Positions 26,734 through 35,550 are shown, counted from the first letter of the stretch. The stretch: 64,000 nucleotides of DNA from JBCCGI01 sp039029355 (GCA_039029355.1 JBCCGI010000026.1:29586-93585), one strand, 5' to 3'. Made by a program: numbers and translations. The notes: generated by a model from the sequence alone, not told the origin.

Positions 26734-27954
26734 ATGGCGCTCCTCCTGACCGCTCCGCGCGTTCTCTGCGACCCCGAGACCTACCTCGACGGCGGGGGGC
26801 TGCTCGTTGAGCGCGGGCGCATCGCGCGCGTGCTGCGGAGCCGTGCCGCGGTCCGCCGCGCGAACGCGGCGCGGCGTGTCGAGCTGGAGCACGGCGTCCT
26901 GGCGCCGGGCCTGGTGAACGCCCATGCGCACCTCGAGCTGTCCGGGCTCGGCGGGCAGATCTCCGGCGAGGGCGGCTTCGGGGCCTGGGTCGGCGCGCTG
27001 CTCGCGGCGCGCGCCGCGCGGTCGCCGCGCAGGCTCGCGGCGGACGCCGAGCGCGGCGCGCGTCGTCTGCTGGAGACCGGCACCACGACCATCGGCGACA
27101 TCGACACCACCGGCGGCGGTCTGCGGGCCGCGTACTCCGCTCGGACGGCGCGCGCCGCCGGGCCGCGACGCGTCGTGTTCCGGGAGCTGCTCGACGCCTG
27201 GGACCCCGCCCGCACCGGCCCCGCTCTGGCCGGGGTGGCGCGCGGGATCCGCGGCGGAGCGCTGCTGCGCGAGGGGCTGTCGCCCCACGCTCCCTTCACC
27301 ACGAGCCGCGCGCTGCTGGCGGGGGCGGCGCGCGTCGCGGCGCGGCGGCGGCTTCCGGTGACGGTCCACTGGTCGGAGAGCGAGGCCGAGATGCAGTGGC
27401 TGGCCGCGGGGGAGGGGCCGCTGGCCGCGGTGCTCGCCCCCTCGCCGCGTACGAGCGGTCTCGACCTGCTCGACGAGGCCGGGCTGCTGGGGCCGCGGAC
27501 CGCGCTGGTCCACGGGAACCACCCGGGCCGCGGCGAGCCTGCGCGCCTCGCGGCGGCGGGTTGTGCGCTCGTGCACTGCCCCGGAACGCACGCCTTCTTC
27601 GGGCGCGCCGCCTTTCCCCTGCGCCGCTACCTGCGGGCGGGGGTGCGAGTGGCGCTCGGGACCGACTCGCTGGCCAGCAACGCGGACCTCGACCTGCGAC
27701 GCGAGCTGCTCCTCGTGCGCCGCGCCTATCCCTGGCTCGCTCCGGAGGCGGCCTTGGCGATGGCGACCACCTCGGCCGCCGCGGCGCTCGGGCTGGGCGA
27801 CGAGGTGGGAGCGCTGCGGCCCGGCCTGCGGGCCGACGCGGTCCACTTTGCGGTCGAAGAGGGGGCTGCGGGCCACGCGCGCGCGCTCTGCGAGGCCCTG
27901 ACGCTCGACGAGCCGAGCGCAATCGCACGCTGGGTCGGCGGCCGCGCGACGTAG
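26734..27954 (+). CDS. Amidohydrolase of the TRZ/ATZ (deaminase/chlorohydrolase) family
   Basis: Metal-dependent TIM-barrel hydrolase of 406 residues. It shows the HxH metal site in NAHAHLELS, the barrel motif SPHAPFTTS, His plus Glu in VHWSESEAEMQW, a further His in LVHGNH and the metal Asp in LGTDSLASN. Together these place it in the subtype II amidohydrolases that deaminate or dechlorinate N-heterocycles. The NAHxHLELS and HWSESEAE signatures are also found in aminodeoxyfutalosine deaminase-like proteins of the menaquinone pathway, so that is one candidate; the substrate cannot be set from sequence alone. It stands alone between two giant lipoprotein genes, in the same direction. Confidence 0.85.
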   Translation: MALLLTAPRVLCDPETYLDGGGLLVERGRIARVLRSRAAVRRANAARRVELEHGVLAPGLVNAHAHLELSGLGGQISGEGGFGAWVGALLAARAARSPRRLAADAERGARRLLETGTTTIGDIDTTGGGLRAAYSARTARAAGPRRVVFRELLDAWDPARTGPALAGVARGIRGGALLREGLSPHAPFTTSRALLAGAARVAARRRLPVTVHWSESEAEMQWLAAGEGPLAAVLAPSPRTSGLDLLDEAGLLGPRTALVHGNHPGRGEPARLAAAGCALVHCPGTHAFFGRAAFPLRRYLRAGVRVALGTDSLASNADLDLRRELLLVRRAYPWLAPEAALAMATTSAAAALGLGDEVGALRPGLRADAVHFAVEEGAAGHARALCEALTLDEPSAIARWVGGRAT

Positions 27955-28051
27955 CAGGCCTGCTCCGGTCATGCGGTAGGGACCGGATTGCGTACGATGG
28001 GGGCAGCCCATCCGGGGCTCCAACCGGTCCTCCCCCCATCCGCCGACCGTT

Positions 28052-31000
28052 ATGAGCACTCCTATCCGTTTCGCGGTGCCCCTGGCCGCCGCGGCCCTTG
28101 TTCTCTCCTCCTGCAGCGGCTCGAGCGGCGGCGGCGGGAGCTTCTCCATCGTCTCGTGCACCCTCGGCTGCGCTGGGAGCGGCCCCGCTGGTGAGGGGCA
28201 GGTGAGCTGCGGGATCCAGGACGTCTTCGTCAACGGAGAGCTCCGCATCAGCTTCTCCGCCCCCGTGCAGGAGAGCACGCTCACCGTCTTCACGCTGCAG
28301 GTGACCGAGTCGGGGACGGGCAAGACGCCGCCCGCCGACCGGTTCGTGGACTCGCTGGACCCGCGCACGGTCGTGTACCGCCCGAAGCTGACCTTCGACT
28401 CCTCGGGCAGCCCGGTGTTCGGGCTGACCGGCGACTCGTCGTACACGCTCAAGCTGCCCGGCACGATCGAGGACCCCGGCGAGGAGTACGTGCGCAGCGT
28501 CGGCGGCGCCGCCAACGCGCACCGCATGCTGTGCACGGTGGAGGCCTCGCTCGGCATCCTCGACGCCACGCCGGGCGCGCCGACCGCGACCATGACGGTC
28601 GACACGGTGACCGAGTACGACCCGGTGTCGGGCGAGCCGAGCGCGTTCGCGTTGGGGGTGGCGGCCGAGGGCGCGGTGGACGTCTACCGCTTGTCGAACA
28701 TCACCTTCCGCTTCGACGACCTGATGAACCCGGCCACGCTGGTCAACCCGGTCAGCGGCAAGTCGAACACGATCGCGGTGAAGATCGACCCCGACGGCAT
28801 CCTGTCGGATCCGAGCGACCAGCAGCTGCTGCAGGGGTCCTACTCGATCAACCTCGACCAGGACGCGCTGACCACGACGGTCGTCTTCGAGCCGACGCTC
28901 GGCTTCCCGTCGGCGGGGTCGGATCCGGTCAACAAGCGCCGGGTCATCGTCGAGCTCGCGCCCTCGATCGGCGACCTGGGCGGCAACCCGCTCTCGAACT
29001 TCGGCTCGATCTCGTTCACGCCCGAGGTGCTGCTCTTCGGCGAGGTGGCGCTGTCCGAGGGCTTCGAGGGCGTGGGCCAGGAGGACGTGGACGCCGGCGG
29101 CGCGGACTGGGGACAGCAGGTCTTCGGAGCGCTCCTGCGCGGCGAGGGCGGCGGCTCCGGCAAGCACGGCGCGCTCAAGCTAGAGGCGGGCCAGGTCGTC
29201 ACGCTGAGCACCGACTCCGAGGACTTCTCGGGGATCGCCGACCCCGGCATCTGGAGCCCGGCCGACGCGGTGGAGTCGGCCTTCGACGGCGTGGAGTTCA
29301 CCGCGCCGGTCGTCACCGGCGGGGTCTTCGAGTTCTCGTCGCTCGACGTGGCGACGGGCTCGCAGCTCAACTTCGTCGGGAGCAACCCGGCGCGCGTGTT
29401 CGTGCGCGGCGAGACCGTCGTGCGCGGCCGCATCAGCGTGGCGGCGCAGGACGGTCTCATTCACAGCAACAAGGAGATCTTCGGCGGCGTCTCGACCGAT
29501 CCGGGGCCGTCCGGAGCCCGCGGCGGCGACGGCGGCCGCCTTCCCACCTGGGTCAACTTCGAGAGCCTCGGCGCGACGACGCCCGAGGACCCGACGGTGC
29601 TGCCGCCGACGCTGGACGAGCTCGACGGCCTCGCGGGCGAGGGCGTGCCCGACAACCTGCTCACGCCCGGCGGCATCTTCGGCGCCGGCGGCGGCGGCAT
29701 CACCTGGCCGCAGCCCACGCCGGAGTTCCCCGACTTCCACATGCCCGTCGACCCCACCGACATCCTGGGCGTCGAGTGGGACATCATTCAGATCTGCCAG
29801 ACCAAGATGAAGGGCAGCGTCGGCGGCGGCGGCGCCTTCGGGCTCGACGGAGGTTCGGGCGTCAACAAGCCTGTGCCCGGCGCTGGCTTCATACCGACGA
29901 AGGGGCCGGCGGCGGAAGGCGGCAGCTCGACGGGGTTCGGGCTCGGCATCGGCAGCGATCCCGAGCTGCCACAGCGCAAGCTGTCGCCCGAGGACGGCTG
30001 GCTGCACGGCGGCTCGGGCGGAGGCGGCGGCAGCGGGCACATCGCCGTGACCTTCACCAACGGCAAGCTCCTCTCCGACTGCACCGTCACGTTCGTCGGC
30101 GGGCCGGCGTCGATCCAGCTGTACGCGCAGCACTCGGCGCCCGCCGGCGGCGCCGGTGGCGGCGCGATCCAGCTGCAGTCAGGGCGGCGCTGCGAGATCG
30201 ACGGCGTCGTCGACGCGAGCGGCGGAACCGGCGGCCGCAAGGACCCGTTCGTCGGTCACTCGACCGGCGGCGGCGGCGGCTCGGGCGGTGCGATCCTGCT
30301 GCAGGGCCCGGGAGTGGACGTCGGCGGCGGCTTCGGACGCCTCGACATCAGCGGCGGCGACGGAGGCTCGGGCACCGGCGCGTCGTTCGGCGGCCGCGGA
30401 GGCTCGGGCCTGCTACGCATCGAGACCGCGGTGCCGCTCGACCTCGGCGTTCTGGCGCCGAAGGTGGCGCCTGATCCCGACAAGCTGGCCGCCGTCGGCG
30501 CGACGCCGGACGACGTGATCAGCCTGGGCGTATTCGACCCCCTTCCGGTCGCGCCCAACGGGCTGAACGGAGCGCAGTCGTGCTGGCTGCGGCCCGAGGG
30601 GAACTTCTTCCTGCTCACCTTCCTCGAGGACGAGCTCGACCCGACGACGATGGAGATCGTGAACCCGGGCTGGGACCTGAAGGTCTTCCCGAACCCGGTC
30701 TCCCTCGGCGAGCAGTCCTTCCGGCTCGAGAACGAGCTCTTCGGAGCCTCGCTGGAGGACGTGCTGGGCAACGAGCTCGGCTCCTCGCCGCTGGTGGTTC
30801 TGTTCCAGGGGGCGCGCGCGGTGACGAACATCGACAACCTGTGCGACGTCGACCTGGCGGGGCCCGATGCGGACATCGCGCCGGGCTCGCTGACCGGGTG
30901 GGTCCAGCACCCTGCGGAGCTGAACACCTTCTTCGCCGACCCGACGCTGCGACCGAACCTGATCCGGTTCCAGATCATCTACGACGACACCCAGGGAGCG

Positions 31001-31057
31001 GCGTCCAACGCCCTCGCGGCCGTCAGCGAGCTGACCCTGCGGGTGCTCCCCGACTAG
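28052..31057 (+). CDS. Giant Ig-like/glycine-rich lipoprotein, subfamily B copy 3
   Basis: Predicted 1,001-residue lipoprotein with signal MSTPIRFAVPLAAAALVL and lipobox LSSC. It follows the same order as copies 1 and 2: IVSCTLGCAGSG and VSCGIQDVFVNGELRI, an Ig-like domain (RPKLTFDSSGSPVFGLTGD), a second Ig-like unit (FRFDDLMNPATLVNPV), a glycine-rich region (~483-790 with GGSGGGGGSGHIAVT and GGGGGSGGAILLQG), then AQSCWLRPEGNFFLL and the ending SELTLRVLPD. Beta-helix-like short strands occur between Ig and Gly parts (VVRGRISVAAQDG). No catalytic residues are recognised. Function is inferred as cell-surface structure or adhesion. Confidence 0.8.
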   Translation: MSTPIRFAVPLAAAALVLSSCSGSSGGGGSFSIVSCTLGCAGSGPAGEGQVSCGIQDVFVNGELRISFSAPVQESTLTVFTLQVTESGTGKTPPADRFVDSLDPRTVVYRPKLTFDSSGSPVFGLTGDSSYTLKLPGTIEDPGEEYVRSVGGAANAHRMLCTVEASLGILDATPGAPTATMTVDTVTEYDPVSGEPSAFALGVAAEGAVDVYRLSNITFRFDDLMNPATLVNPVSGKSNTIAVKIDPDGILSDPSDQQLLQGSYSINLDQDALTTTVVFEPTLGFPSAGSDPVNKRRVIVELAPSIGDLGGNPLSNFGSISFTPEVLLFGEVALSEGFEGVGQEDVDAGGADWGQQVFGALLRGEGGGSGKHGALKLEAGQVVTLSTDSEDFSGIADPGIWSPADAVESAFDGVEFTAPVVTGGVFEFSSLDVATGSQLNFVGSNPARVFVRGETVVRGRISVAAQDGLIHSNKEIFGGVSTDPGPSGARGGDGGRLPTWVNFESLGATTPEDPTVLPPTLDELDGLAGEGVPDNLLTPGGIFGAGGGGITWPQPTPEFPDFHMPVDPTDILGVEWDIIQICQTKMKGSVGGGGAFGLDGGSGVNKPVPGAGFIPTKGPAAEGGSSTGFGLGIGSDPELPQRKLSPEDGWLHGGSGGGGGSGHIAVTFTNGKLLSDCTVTFVGGPASIQLYAQHSAPAGGAGGGAIQLQSGRRCEIDGVVDASGGTGGRKDPFVGHSTGGGGGSGGAILLQGPGVDVGGGFGRLDISGGDGGSGTGASFGGRGGSGLLRIETAVPLDLGVLAPKVAPDPDKLAAVGATPDDVISLGVFDPLPVAPNGLNGAQSCWLRPEGNFFLLTFLEDELDPTTMEIVNPGWDLKVFPNPVSLGEQSFRLENELFGASLEDVLGNELGSSPLVVLFQGARAVTNIDNLCDVDLAGPDADIAPGSLTGWVQHPAELNTFFADPTLRPNLIRFQIIYDDTQGAASNALAAVSELTLRVLPD

Positions 31058-31090
31058 CCCGCAGCCAGGGGACTCGCCTATTTTCGAGGC

Positions 31091-31124
31091 CCGCGGGCCG
31101 GATCGAGCCCGATTCGGCCCGCGG
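31091..31124 (+). terminator. Hairpin after subfamily B copy 3
   Basis: A 15-bp stem (31091-31105 with 31110-31124, one G-U wobble in the plus-strand RNA) with a 4-nt loop, 33 nt after the stop. No U-tract follows. Confidence 0.55.
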
Positions 31125-31203
31125 AGGCGAGACCTCCGCCCGCTTGCTTGAGGTGCTCCGGGTGCTTCGGGCGGGCGCTTCCGTGCCGTACACTGACGCC
31201 GGC

Positions 31204-32208
31204 ATGCCGAATTACGAAACGGAAGAGGCGCGCCGAAGCGCCCTGGCGGCGCTCCGGAGCGCCGGGAGCTTTCTCCTCGTCGGGCACGAGCGCCCCGACG
31301 GCGATTGCCTGGGGTCCCAGGCGGCGCTCGCGCAAGTGCTCCGCCGGCTCGGAAAGTCGGTCGTGATCCAGAATCCCGACCCGCCCGCACCGCAATTCCA
31401 CTATCTCGCGGGCGAAGGCGCGCCCTTTACGGTGTGGAACGGAAAGGAGGTGCCCGAGCACGAGGTGTGCATCCTGCTCGACTTCAACGAGATCGGCCGG
31501 TCCGGCCCGATGGCGGACGCCCTGCGGGCGGCGCCTTCGAAGAAGCTGATCATCGACCACCACCCGCTGGGTGACAGCGTGTGGTGGGACGAGGCCTTCG
31601 TCGACGTGTCGGCCTCGGCGACCGGCGTGCTCGTGCACCGCATCGCGCACCTCCTAGAGGTCGACGTCGACCCGCTGATGGCCCGCGCGGTCTTTACGTC
31701 GATGGTGACGGACACCGGTTGGTTCCGTTACAGCAACACCGACGGCGAGACGCTCGCGGCCGCGGCCGAGCTCGTCGAGCACGGCGTGGTGCCGGCCGAC
31801 CTGTTCCGTTCGATCCACCAGCAGCTGGACCCCGAGGAGCCGCTCGCGATCGCCAACCTGCTCGGGCGCACCGAGTACTTCGCCGGCGGACGGCTCGCGG
31901 TGGTCGACCTGCCGCTGCCGGCCGAGGGCGAGCCGCGCCTCGAGGAGCCCGACGTAGTGCTCGACATCCTGCGCTCGGTCGGCTCGGTCGAGGTCGTGCT
32001 CTTCCTGCGCGAGCGCGAGGACGGGCGCGTCAAGCTCTCGGCGCGCAGCAAGACGTCCTACGACGTGAACGCGCTTGCGCGCGGGTTCGGCGGTGGGGGA
32101 CACGTGAAGGCCTCCGGCGCCACGATCCAGGGCTCGCTCGCCGACGTCCGCGCGCGGCTCATCGCCGCGGCCGAGGAGGGCTTTGGGCGGGAGGCCGCCT
32201 CCGCCTGA
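31204..32208 (+). CDS. nrnA: DHH/DHHA1 family phosphoesterase (NrnA-like oligoribonuclease / pAp phosphatase)
   Basis: Cytoplasmic Mn-dependent phosphoesterase of 334 residues. Motifs in order are HERPDGDCLGS, LLDFNEIG, the DHH-type IDHHPLGD, TDTGWFRYSNT and the C-terminal DHHA1 glycine-rich loop FGGGGHVKASGA. Length fits NrnA (~310-340). Members degrade nano-RNA or linear dinucleotides, or dephosphorylate pAp. The start is the ATG at 31204; the frame runs open upstream through the preceding gene, but that is a shadow. It is followed after 3 nt by a metallophosphoesterase gene, so the two are probably one operon. Confidence 0.87.
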   Translation: MPNYETEEARRSALAALRSAGSFLLVGHERPDGDCLGSQAALAQVLRRLGKSVVIQNPDPPAPQFHYLAGEGAPFTVWNGKEVPEHEVCILLDFNEIGRSGPMADALRAAPSKKLIIDHHPLGDSVWWDEAFVDVSASATGVLVHRIAHLLEVDVDPLMARAVFTSMVTDTGWFRYSNTDGETLAAAAELVEHGVVPADLFRSIHQQLDPEEPLAIANLLGRTEYFAGGRLAVVDLPLPAEGEPRLEEPDVVLDILRSVGSVEVVLFLREREDGRVKLSARSKTSYDVNALARGFGGGGHVKASGATIQGSLADVRARLIAAAEEGFGREAASA

Positions 32209-32211
32209 CCC

Positions 32212-32973
32212 ATGAAGCTCGCGGTCATTTCGGACCTGCACTCGAACCGGGAAGCCCTGGAGGCGGTGTTCGCGCACGTGCGCGCCGCGGGCATCCACGA
32301 CCTCGTGTGCCTGGGCGACGTGATCGGCTATGGGCCGGATCCCGAGTTCTGCGTAGACCTCGTGCGCGGGCACGCGCGCTGGTGCCTGATGGGCAACCAC
32401 GACGAGGCGCTGTTCCGCGACTACTCGGACTTCAACCCCCACGCGCGCGGGGCGATCGACTACACGAAGAACCGCATGGCGCCGCGCTGGTACTCGGCCA
32501 GCGAGAAGCGCGAGCGCTGGAAGTGGCTGAAGTCGCTGCCGCTGAGGATGCAGGAGGAGAAGTTCCTCTTCGTGCACGGCTCGCCGCGCGATCCGGTGCG
32601 CGAGTACGTGCTGTCCACCGACGGCATCCTCAACCCCGACAAGCTGCGCTCGATCTTCGACTCCTTCGACCACTTCGCCGTGGCCGGGCACACGCACCAG
32701 CCGGGCGTGCACGACGAGGACCTGCGCTTCCACGGGCTGAACGGCGCCGACGTGCACTCGTTCGAGTTCGAGCCCGGCCGTAAGTACTTCGTCAACGTCG
32801 GCTCGACGGGGCAGCCGCGCGACGGCGACAACCGCGCCTGCTATGCGGTGCTCGAGGAGCATCGCGTGACCTGGTACCGCGTGCCCTACGACTTCCGCGC
32901 GACGATGGACAAGATCCTCGGCACCGGGCAGCTGTCTGAGATCCTGGCGCGCCGGCTCGCCGTGGGGAAGTAG
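32212..32973 (+). CDS. Calcineurin-like metallophosphoesterase (YfcE/Metallophos_2 type)
   Basis: Protein of 253 residues with the complete metallophosphoesterase set: ISDLHSN (metal Asp and His), CLGDVIGYGPDP, LMGNHDEAL, FVHGSPRDP and AGHTHQPG. These are the two-metal centre residues of small cytosolic phosphodiesterases. The substrate is unknown. It starts 3 nt after the DHH phosphoesterase stop, suggesting linked nucleotide or phosphodiester turnover, and converges on the proline dehydrogenase gene. Confidence 0.88.
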   Translation: MKLAVISDLHSNREALEAVFAHVRAAGIHDLVCLGDVIGYGPDPEFCVDLVRGHARWCLMGNHDEALFRDYSDFNPHARGAIDYTKNRMAPRWYSASEKRERWKWLKSLPLRMQEEKFLFVHGSPRDPVREYVLSTDGILNPDKLRSIFDSFDHFAVAGHTHQPGVHDEDLRFHGLNGADVHSFEFEPGRKYFVNVGSTGQPRDGDNRACYAVLEEHRVTWYRVPYDFRATMDKILGTGQLSEILARRLAVGK

Positions 32974-32994
32974 CTGCGAGCGCGGCGGCTTCGG

Positions 32995-33900
32995 CTAGCT
33001 CTTGTTGAGCCCCAGCATGTCCTTCAGCACGTGGCGGAAGATCTGCGGGTTCTTGCGCAGCCGCCGCTGGGAGTAGGCGCGCCACTCGGGGCCGTACGGC
33101 ACGTAGACGCGCACCGGGTGCCCGGCTTCGCGCCACTCGCGCCAGAGCGGCGCCCGTACGCCTAGCAGCACCTGCAGCTCGTAGCGGTCCTTGCCGACCC
33201 CGTGCTTCTCGCACAGCGCGAAGCAGCGCCGCGCGACCTCCTCGTCGTGGGTCGCGAGGCTGACGAACGCGCCGCGGGCGAACAGCGTGTCGACCGCGTC
33301 GACGTAGGCGCTGCGGATCGGCTCGGGGTCGACGTGCGCGATCTCGGCGGGCTCGAGGTAGATGCCCTTCACCATGCGCACGTTGAGCGGGCCGTCGGGG
33401 CTCGCCGCGATGTCGTCCGGCGTGCGGAACAGCCGCGACTGCAGCACGATGCCGACGTTCTCATGCGAGGCGCGCAGGCTCTCGAACATGCGCAGCGTCG
33501 CGTCGGTCGTCGTGTGGTCCTCCATCTCGACGCGCAGGAAGAGCCCGAGGCCCGCGAGGAACCGGGCCAGCTCGTCGTAGAGCGCGAGCGCCAGCTCCGC
33601 GGAGACCCGCAGCCCGACGTGGGTGGGCTTGACCGAGATGTAGGCGTCGAGCTTGCGCGCCGCGACGAGCTCCGCCGCGTCCCGGTAGGTCGCGACCACC
33701 TCGCGCGCCTGCGCCTCGTCGACGACGTCTTCGCCGAGCAGGTCCAGGATGCCGGCGAAGCCTGCGGCGCGGAGCTCCTCCAGCTTGGCGATCGCGTCCT
33801 CGACGCGCTCGCCGGCGATGTAACGGGCCGAGAGCTTCCGCATGATGGGCCGGGGGACCAGCGGGAGGCTCGCGATGGCCATTTGGTCAAGCATGCTCAT
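32995..33900 (-). CDS. Proline dehydrogenase (monofunctional, FAD-dependent)
   Basis: Enzyme of 301 residues oxidising L-proline to delta-1-pyrroline-5-carboxylate. It matches the PRODH beta/alpha-barrel: a DLLGEDV segment near the N-terminus, ISVKPTHVGL, EMEDHTTTDATL, VRMVKGIYLEP, ATHDEEV, FELQVLLG-like YELQVLLGVR, and the C-terminal VYVPYGPEWRAYSQRRL signature that binds substrate and FAD. Length fits the short bacterial ProDH (~300), not the PutA fusion; no aldehyde dehydrogenase partner is in this window. It is transcribed divergently from cutA, with 41 nt between starts. Confidence 0.9.
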   Translation of the reverse strand: MSMLDQMAIASLPLVPRPIMRKLSARYIAGERVEDAIAKLEELRAAGFAGILDLLGEDVVDEAQAREVVATYRDAAELVAARKLDAYISVKPTHVGLRVSAELALALYDELARFLAGLGLFLRVEMEDHTTTDATLRMFESLRASHENVGIVLQSRLFRTPDDIAASPDGPLNVRMVKGIYLEPAEIAHVDPEPIRSAYVDAVDTLFARGAFVSLATHDEEVARRCFALCEKHGVGKDRYELQVLLGVRAPLWREWREAGHPVRVYVPYGPEWRAYSQRRLRKNPQIFRHVLKDMLGLNKS

Positions 33901-33941
33901 CGGGCGGAGATTCTATCGGGTGCCGGGCTCCAGTCCCTAAC

Positions 33942-34274
33942 ATGACCGCCATGAGCGAGCCCCGCCTGGTCCTCATCACCCACCCGGCCGACGGCGCCGA
34001 AACCTTCGCGCGCAGCCTGGTCGAGCGCCGGCTCGCCGCGTGCGTGAACCTGCTCGGCTGCCGGAGCGTCTACCGCTGGGAGGGCGAGGTGCAGGCCGAC
34101 GACGAGGTGCTGCTCGTCGCCAAGACCACCGCGGGGAGGCTGGACGAGCTCGAGCGCGCCGTCGCCTCGGATCACCCCTACGACGTCCCCGAGCTCGTCG
34201 CGGTCGCCCCGGCCGCCGTCGAGCCGCGCTACCTCGCCTGGATGCTGGGCGAGACCTCCGGCCATGGCGCCTGA
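33942..34274 (+). CDS. cutA: CutA1-family divalent-ion tolerance protein
   Basis: Small trimeric protein of 110 residues. It has the family segments VERRLAACVNLLGCRSVYRWEGEVQ (residues shown in part), VLLVAKTT, and DHPYDVPELVAVA corresponding to the HPYExPEI motif. CutA proteins are linked with copper tolerance, but the mechanism is unsettled. ATGs at 33942 and 33951 are both possible. The next gene starts inside its last codons (11-nt overlap). Confidence 0.9.
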   Translation: MTAMSEPRLVLITHPADGAETFARSLVERRLAACVNLLGCRSVYRWEGEVQADDEVLLVAKTTAGRLDELERAVASDHPYDVPELVAVAPAAVEPRYLAWMLGETSGHGA

Positions 34275-35550
34275 GCCCGCGGAGCGCTGCCGCGCGATCG
34301 CGGCGGCCCTGGCGCTGGCCGTCCTCGCGGCCTGCGGGGGCCGCGAGCGCCCCGGCGTGCCGCCGGAGCACGTGCTCCTGCTCACCGTCTCGGGCCTGCG
34401 CGCCGACCACGTGACCGCGTGGATGTACCCGCGGCCCACGACCGTGTCCGAGCCGCCGCCGGTCGCGGGCGAGGATCTGTCGATCGACGGCCTCGCCGCG
34501 TCGGGCGTGAGCTTCGCGCACGCGTTTGCGCCGAGCGCCGAGAGCGGCGCCTCGCTCGCCGAGCTGCTCACCGGACGCGCGGACCCGTCCGCGGGTGCGC
34601 CCACGGTCGTGCAGGCCTTCCGCGAGCGCGGCTTCCGCACCGCCGCGTTCGTCACCGGCGCGGCGGCCGCCGAGCCGCTCACGCGCGACTTCGAGACCGT
34701 CCACCGGCCCCAGGGCGAGGACCCCGACTACGGCGCGGTGCGCGCTGCCGCGACGTGGCTGCGCGAGATCGGCGAGCCCGCGGGCGAGCCGCTCTTCCTC
34801 TGGGTGCACCTCTCCGGCCCGGCCGCGCCGTGGGATCCCGCGCCGCTCGGCCAGGACGACTTCGTCACGCGCTTCGCCGACCCCGACTACGACGGCGAGA
34901 TCGACGGGAGCAGCGCCACCCTGGCACGGCTGCGCGAGCCGGGTACCGCGCTGCCGGGGTTGGACCTGACGCATCTTGTCGCGCTCTACGACGCCGAGAT
35001 CGCGCGCACCGCGCACCTGCTCCGGCAGCTCGCCTCGACCATGGCGGGCCGGTTCGACCTGTTGCCGCGCGACCTCCTGGCGTCGACGGTCGTGGTGGTG
35101 GCGGCGGACCGCGGCTGCGAGCTGTTCCAGCACGGGCGCGCGGCCGAGGATCCGACCTCGTTCTACGACGCCTCGCTGCACGTCCCGCTGGTGCTGCGGC
35201 ACCCGCCGAGTCTCACCGGCAGCCGGGTCGAGGCGTCGCTGGTCGAGCTCGCCGACGTCGCGCCGACGCTGCTCGACTGGTTCGATCTGGACGCTGCCGA
35301 CGGGACGACCGGGCGCTCGCTCCTGGGCCTGACCGACTCGTACGCGCCGCTCGCCTTCGATCGGCGGCCGCTGGTCCGCCGCCGCGGCGACGACGCCAGC
35401 GTGCGCACCGCGCGCTGGCACCTGGTGGTGCGCGGCGGCGCGACGCAGCTCTTCGACGTGCAGCGCGACCCGCTCGAGCGCGTCGACCGCGCGGCCGAGC
35501 ACGCCGACGTCGTCGAGGAGCTGCGCGCGCATCTGGAGGGCGGCGGTTGA
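34264..35550 (+). CDS. Sulfatase/alkaline-phosphatase-fold lipoprotein with degraded active site
   Basis: Predicted 428-residue lipoprotein (lipobox LAAC, Cys24) with an arylsulfatase-type fold: LFLWVHLSGPAAPW, LYDAEIARTAHLLRQL, FYDASLHVPLVLRHP, ELADVAPTLLDWF and GRSLLGL all match sulfatase landmarks. The active site does not. The first metal Asp of the LxTxDxLRADH motif is Ser43 (LTVSGLRADH). The nucleophile CxPxR/SxPxR is replaced by SAESG (91-95). The DHG motif is DRG (282-284). It is therefore probably a non-catalytic or altered-specificity pseudo-sulfatase. It overlaps cutA by 11 nt and the downstream membrane protein by 4 nt. Confidence 0.75.
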   Translation: MAPEPAERCRAIAAALALAVLAACGGRERPGVPPEHVLLLTVSGLRADHVTAWMYPRPTTVSEPPPVAGEDLSIDGLAASGVSFAHAFAPSAESGASLAELLTGRADPSAGAPTVVQAFRERGFRTAAFVTGAAAAEPLTRDFETVHRPQGEDPDYGAVRAAATWLREIGEPAGEPLFLWVHLSGPAAPWDPAPLGQDDFVTRFADPDYDGEIDGSSATLARLREPGTALPGLDLTHLVALYDAEIARTAHLLRQLASTMAGRFDLLPRDLLASTVVVVAADRGCELFQHGRAAEDPTSFYDASLHVPLVLRHPPSLTGSRVEASLVELADVAPTLLDWFDLDAADGTTGRSLLGLTDSYAPLAFDRRPLVRRRGDDASVRTARWHLVVRGGATQLFDVQRDPLERVDRAAEHADVVEELRAHLEGGG

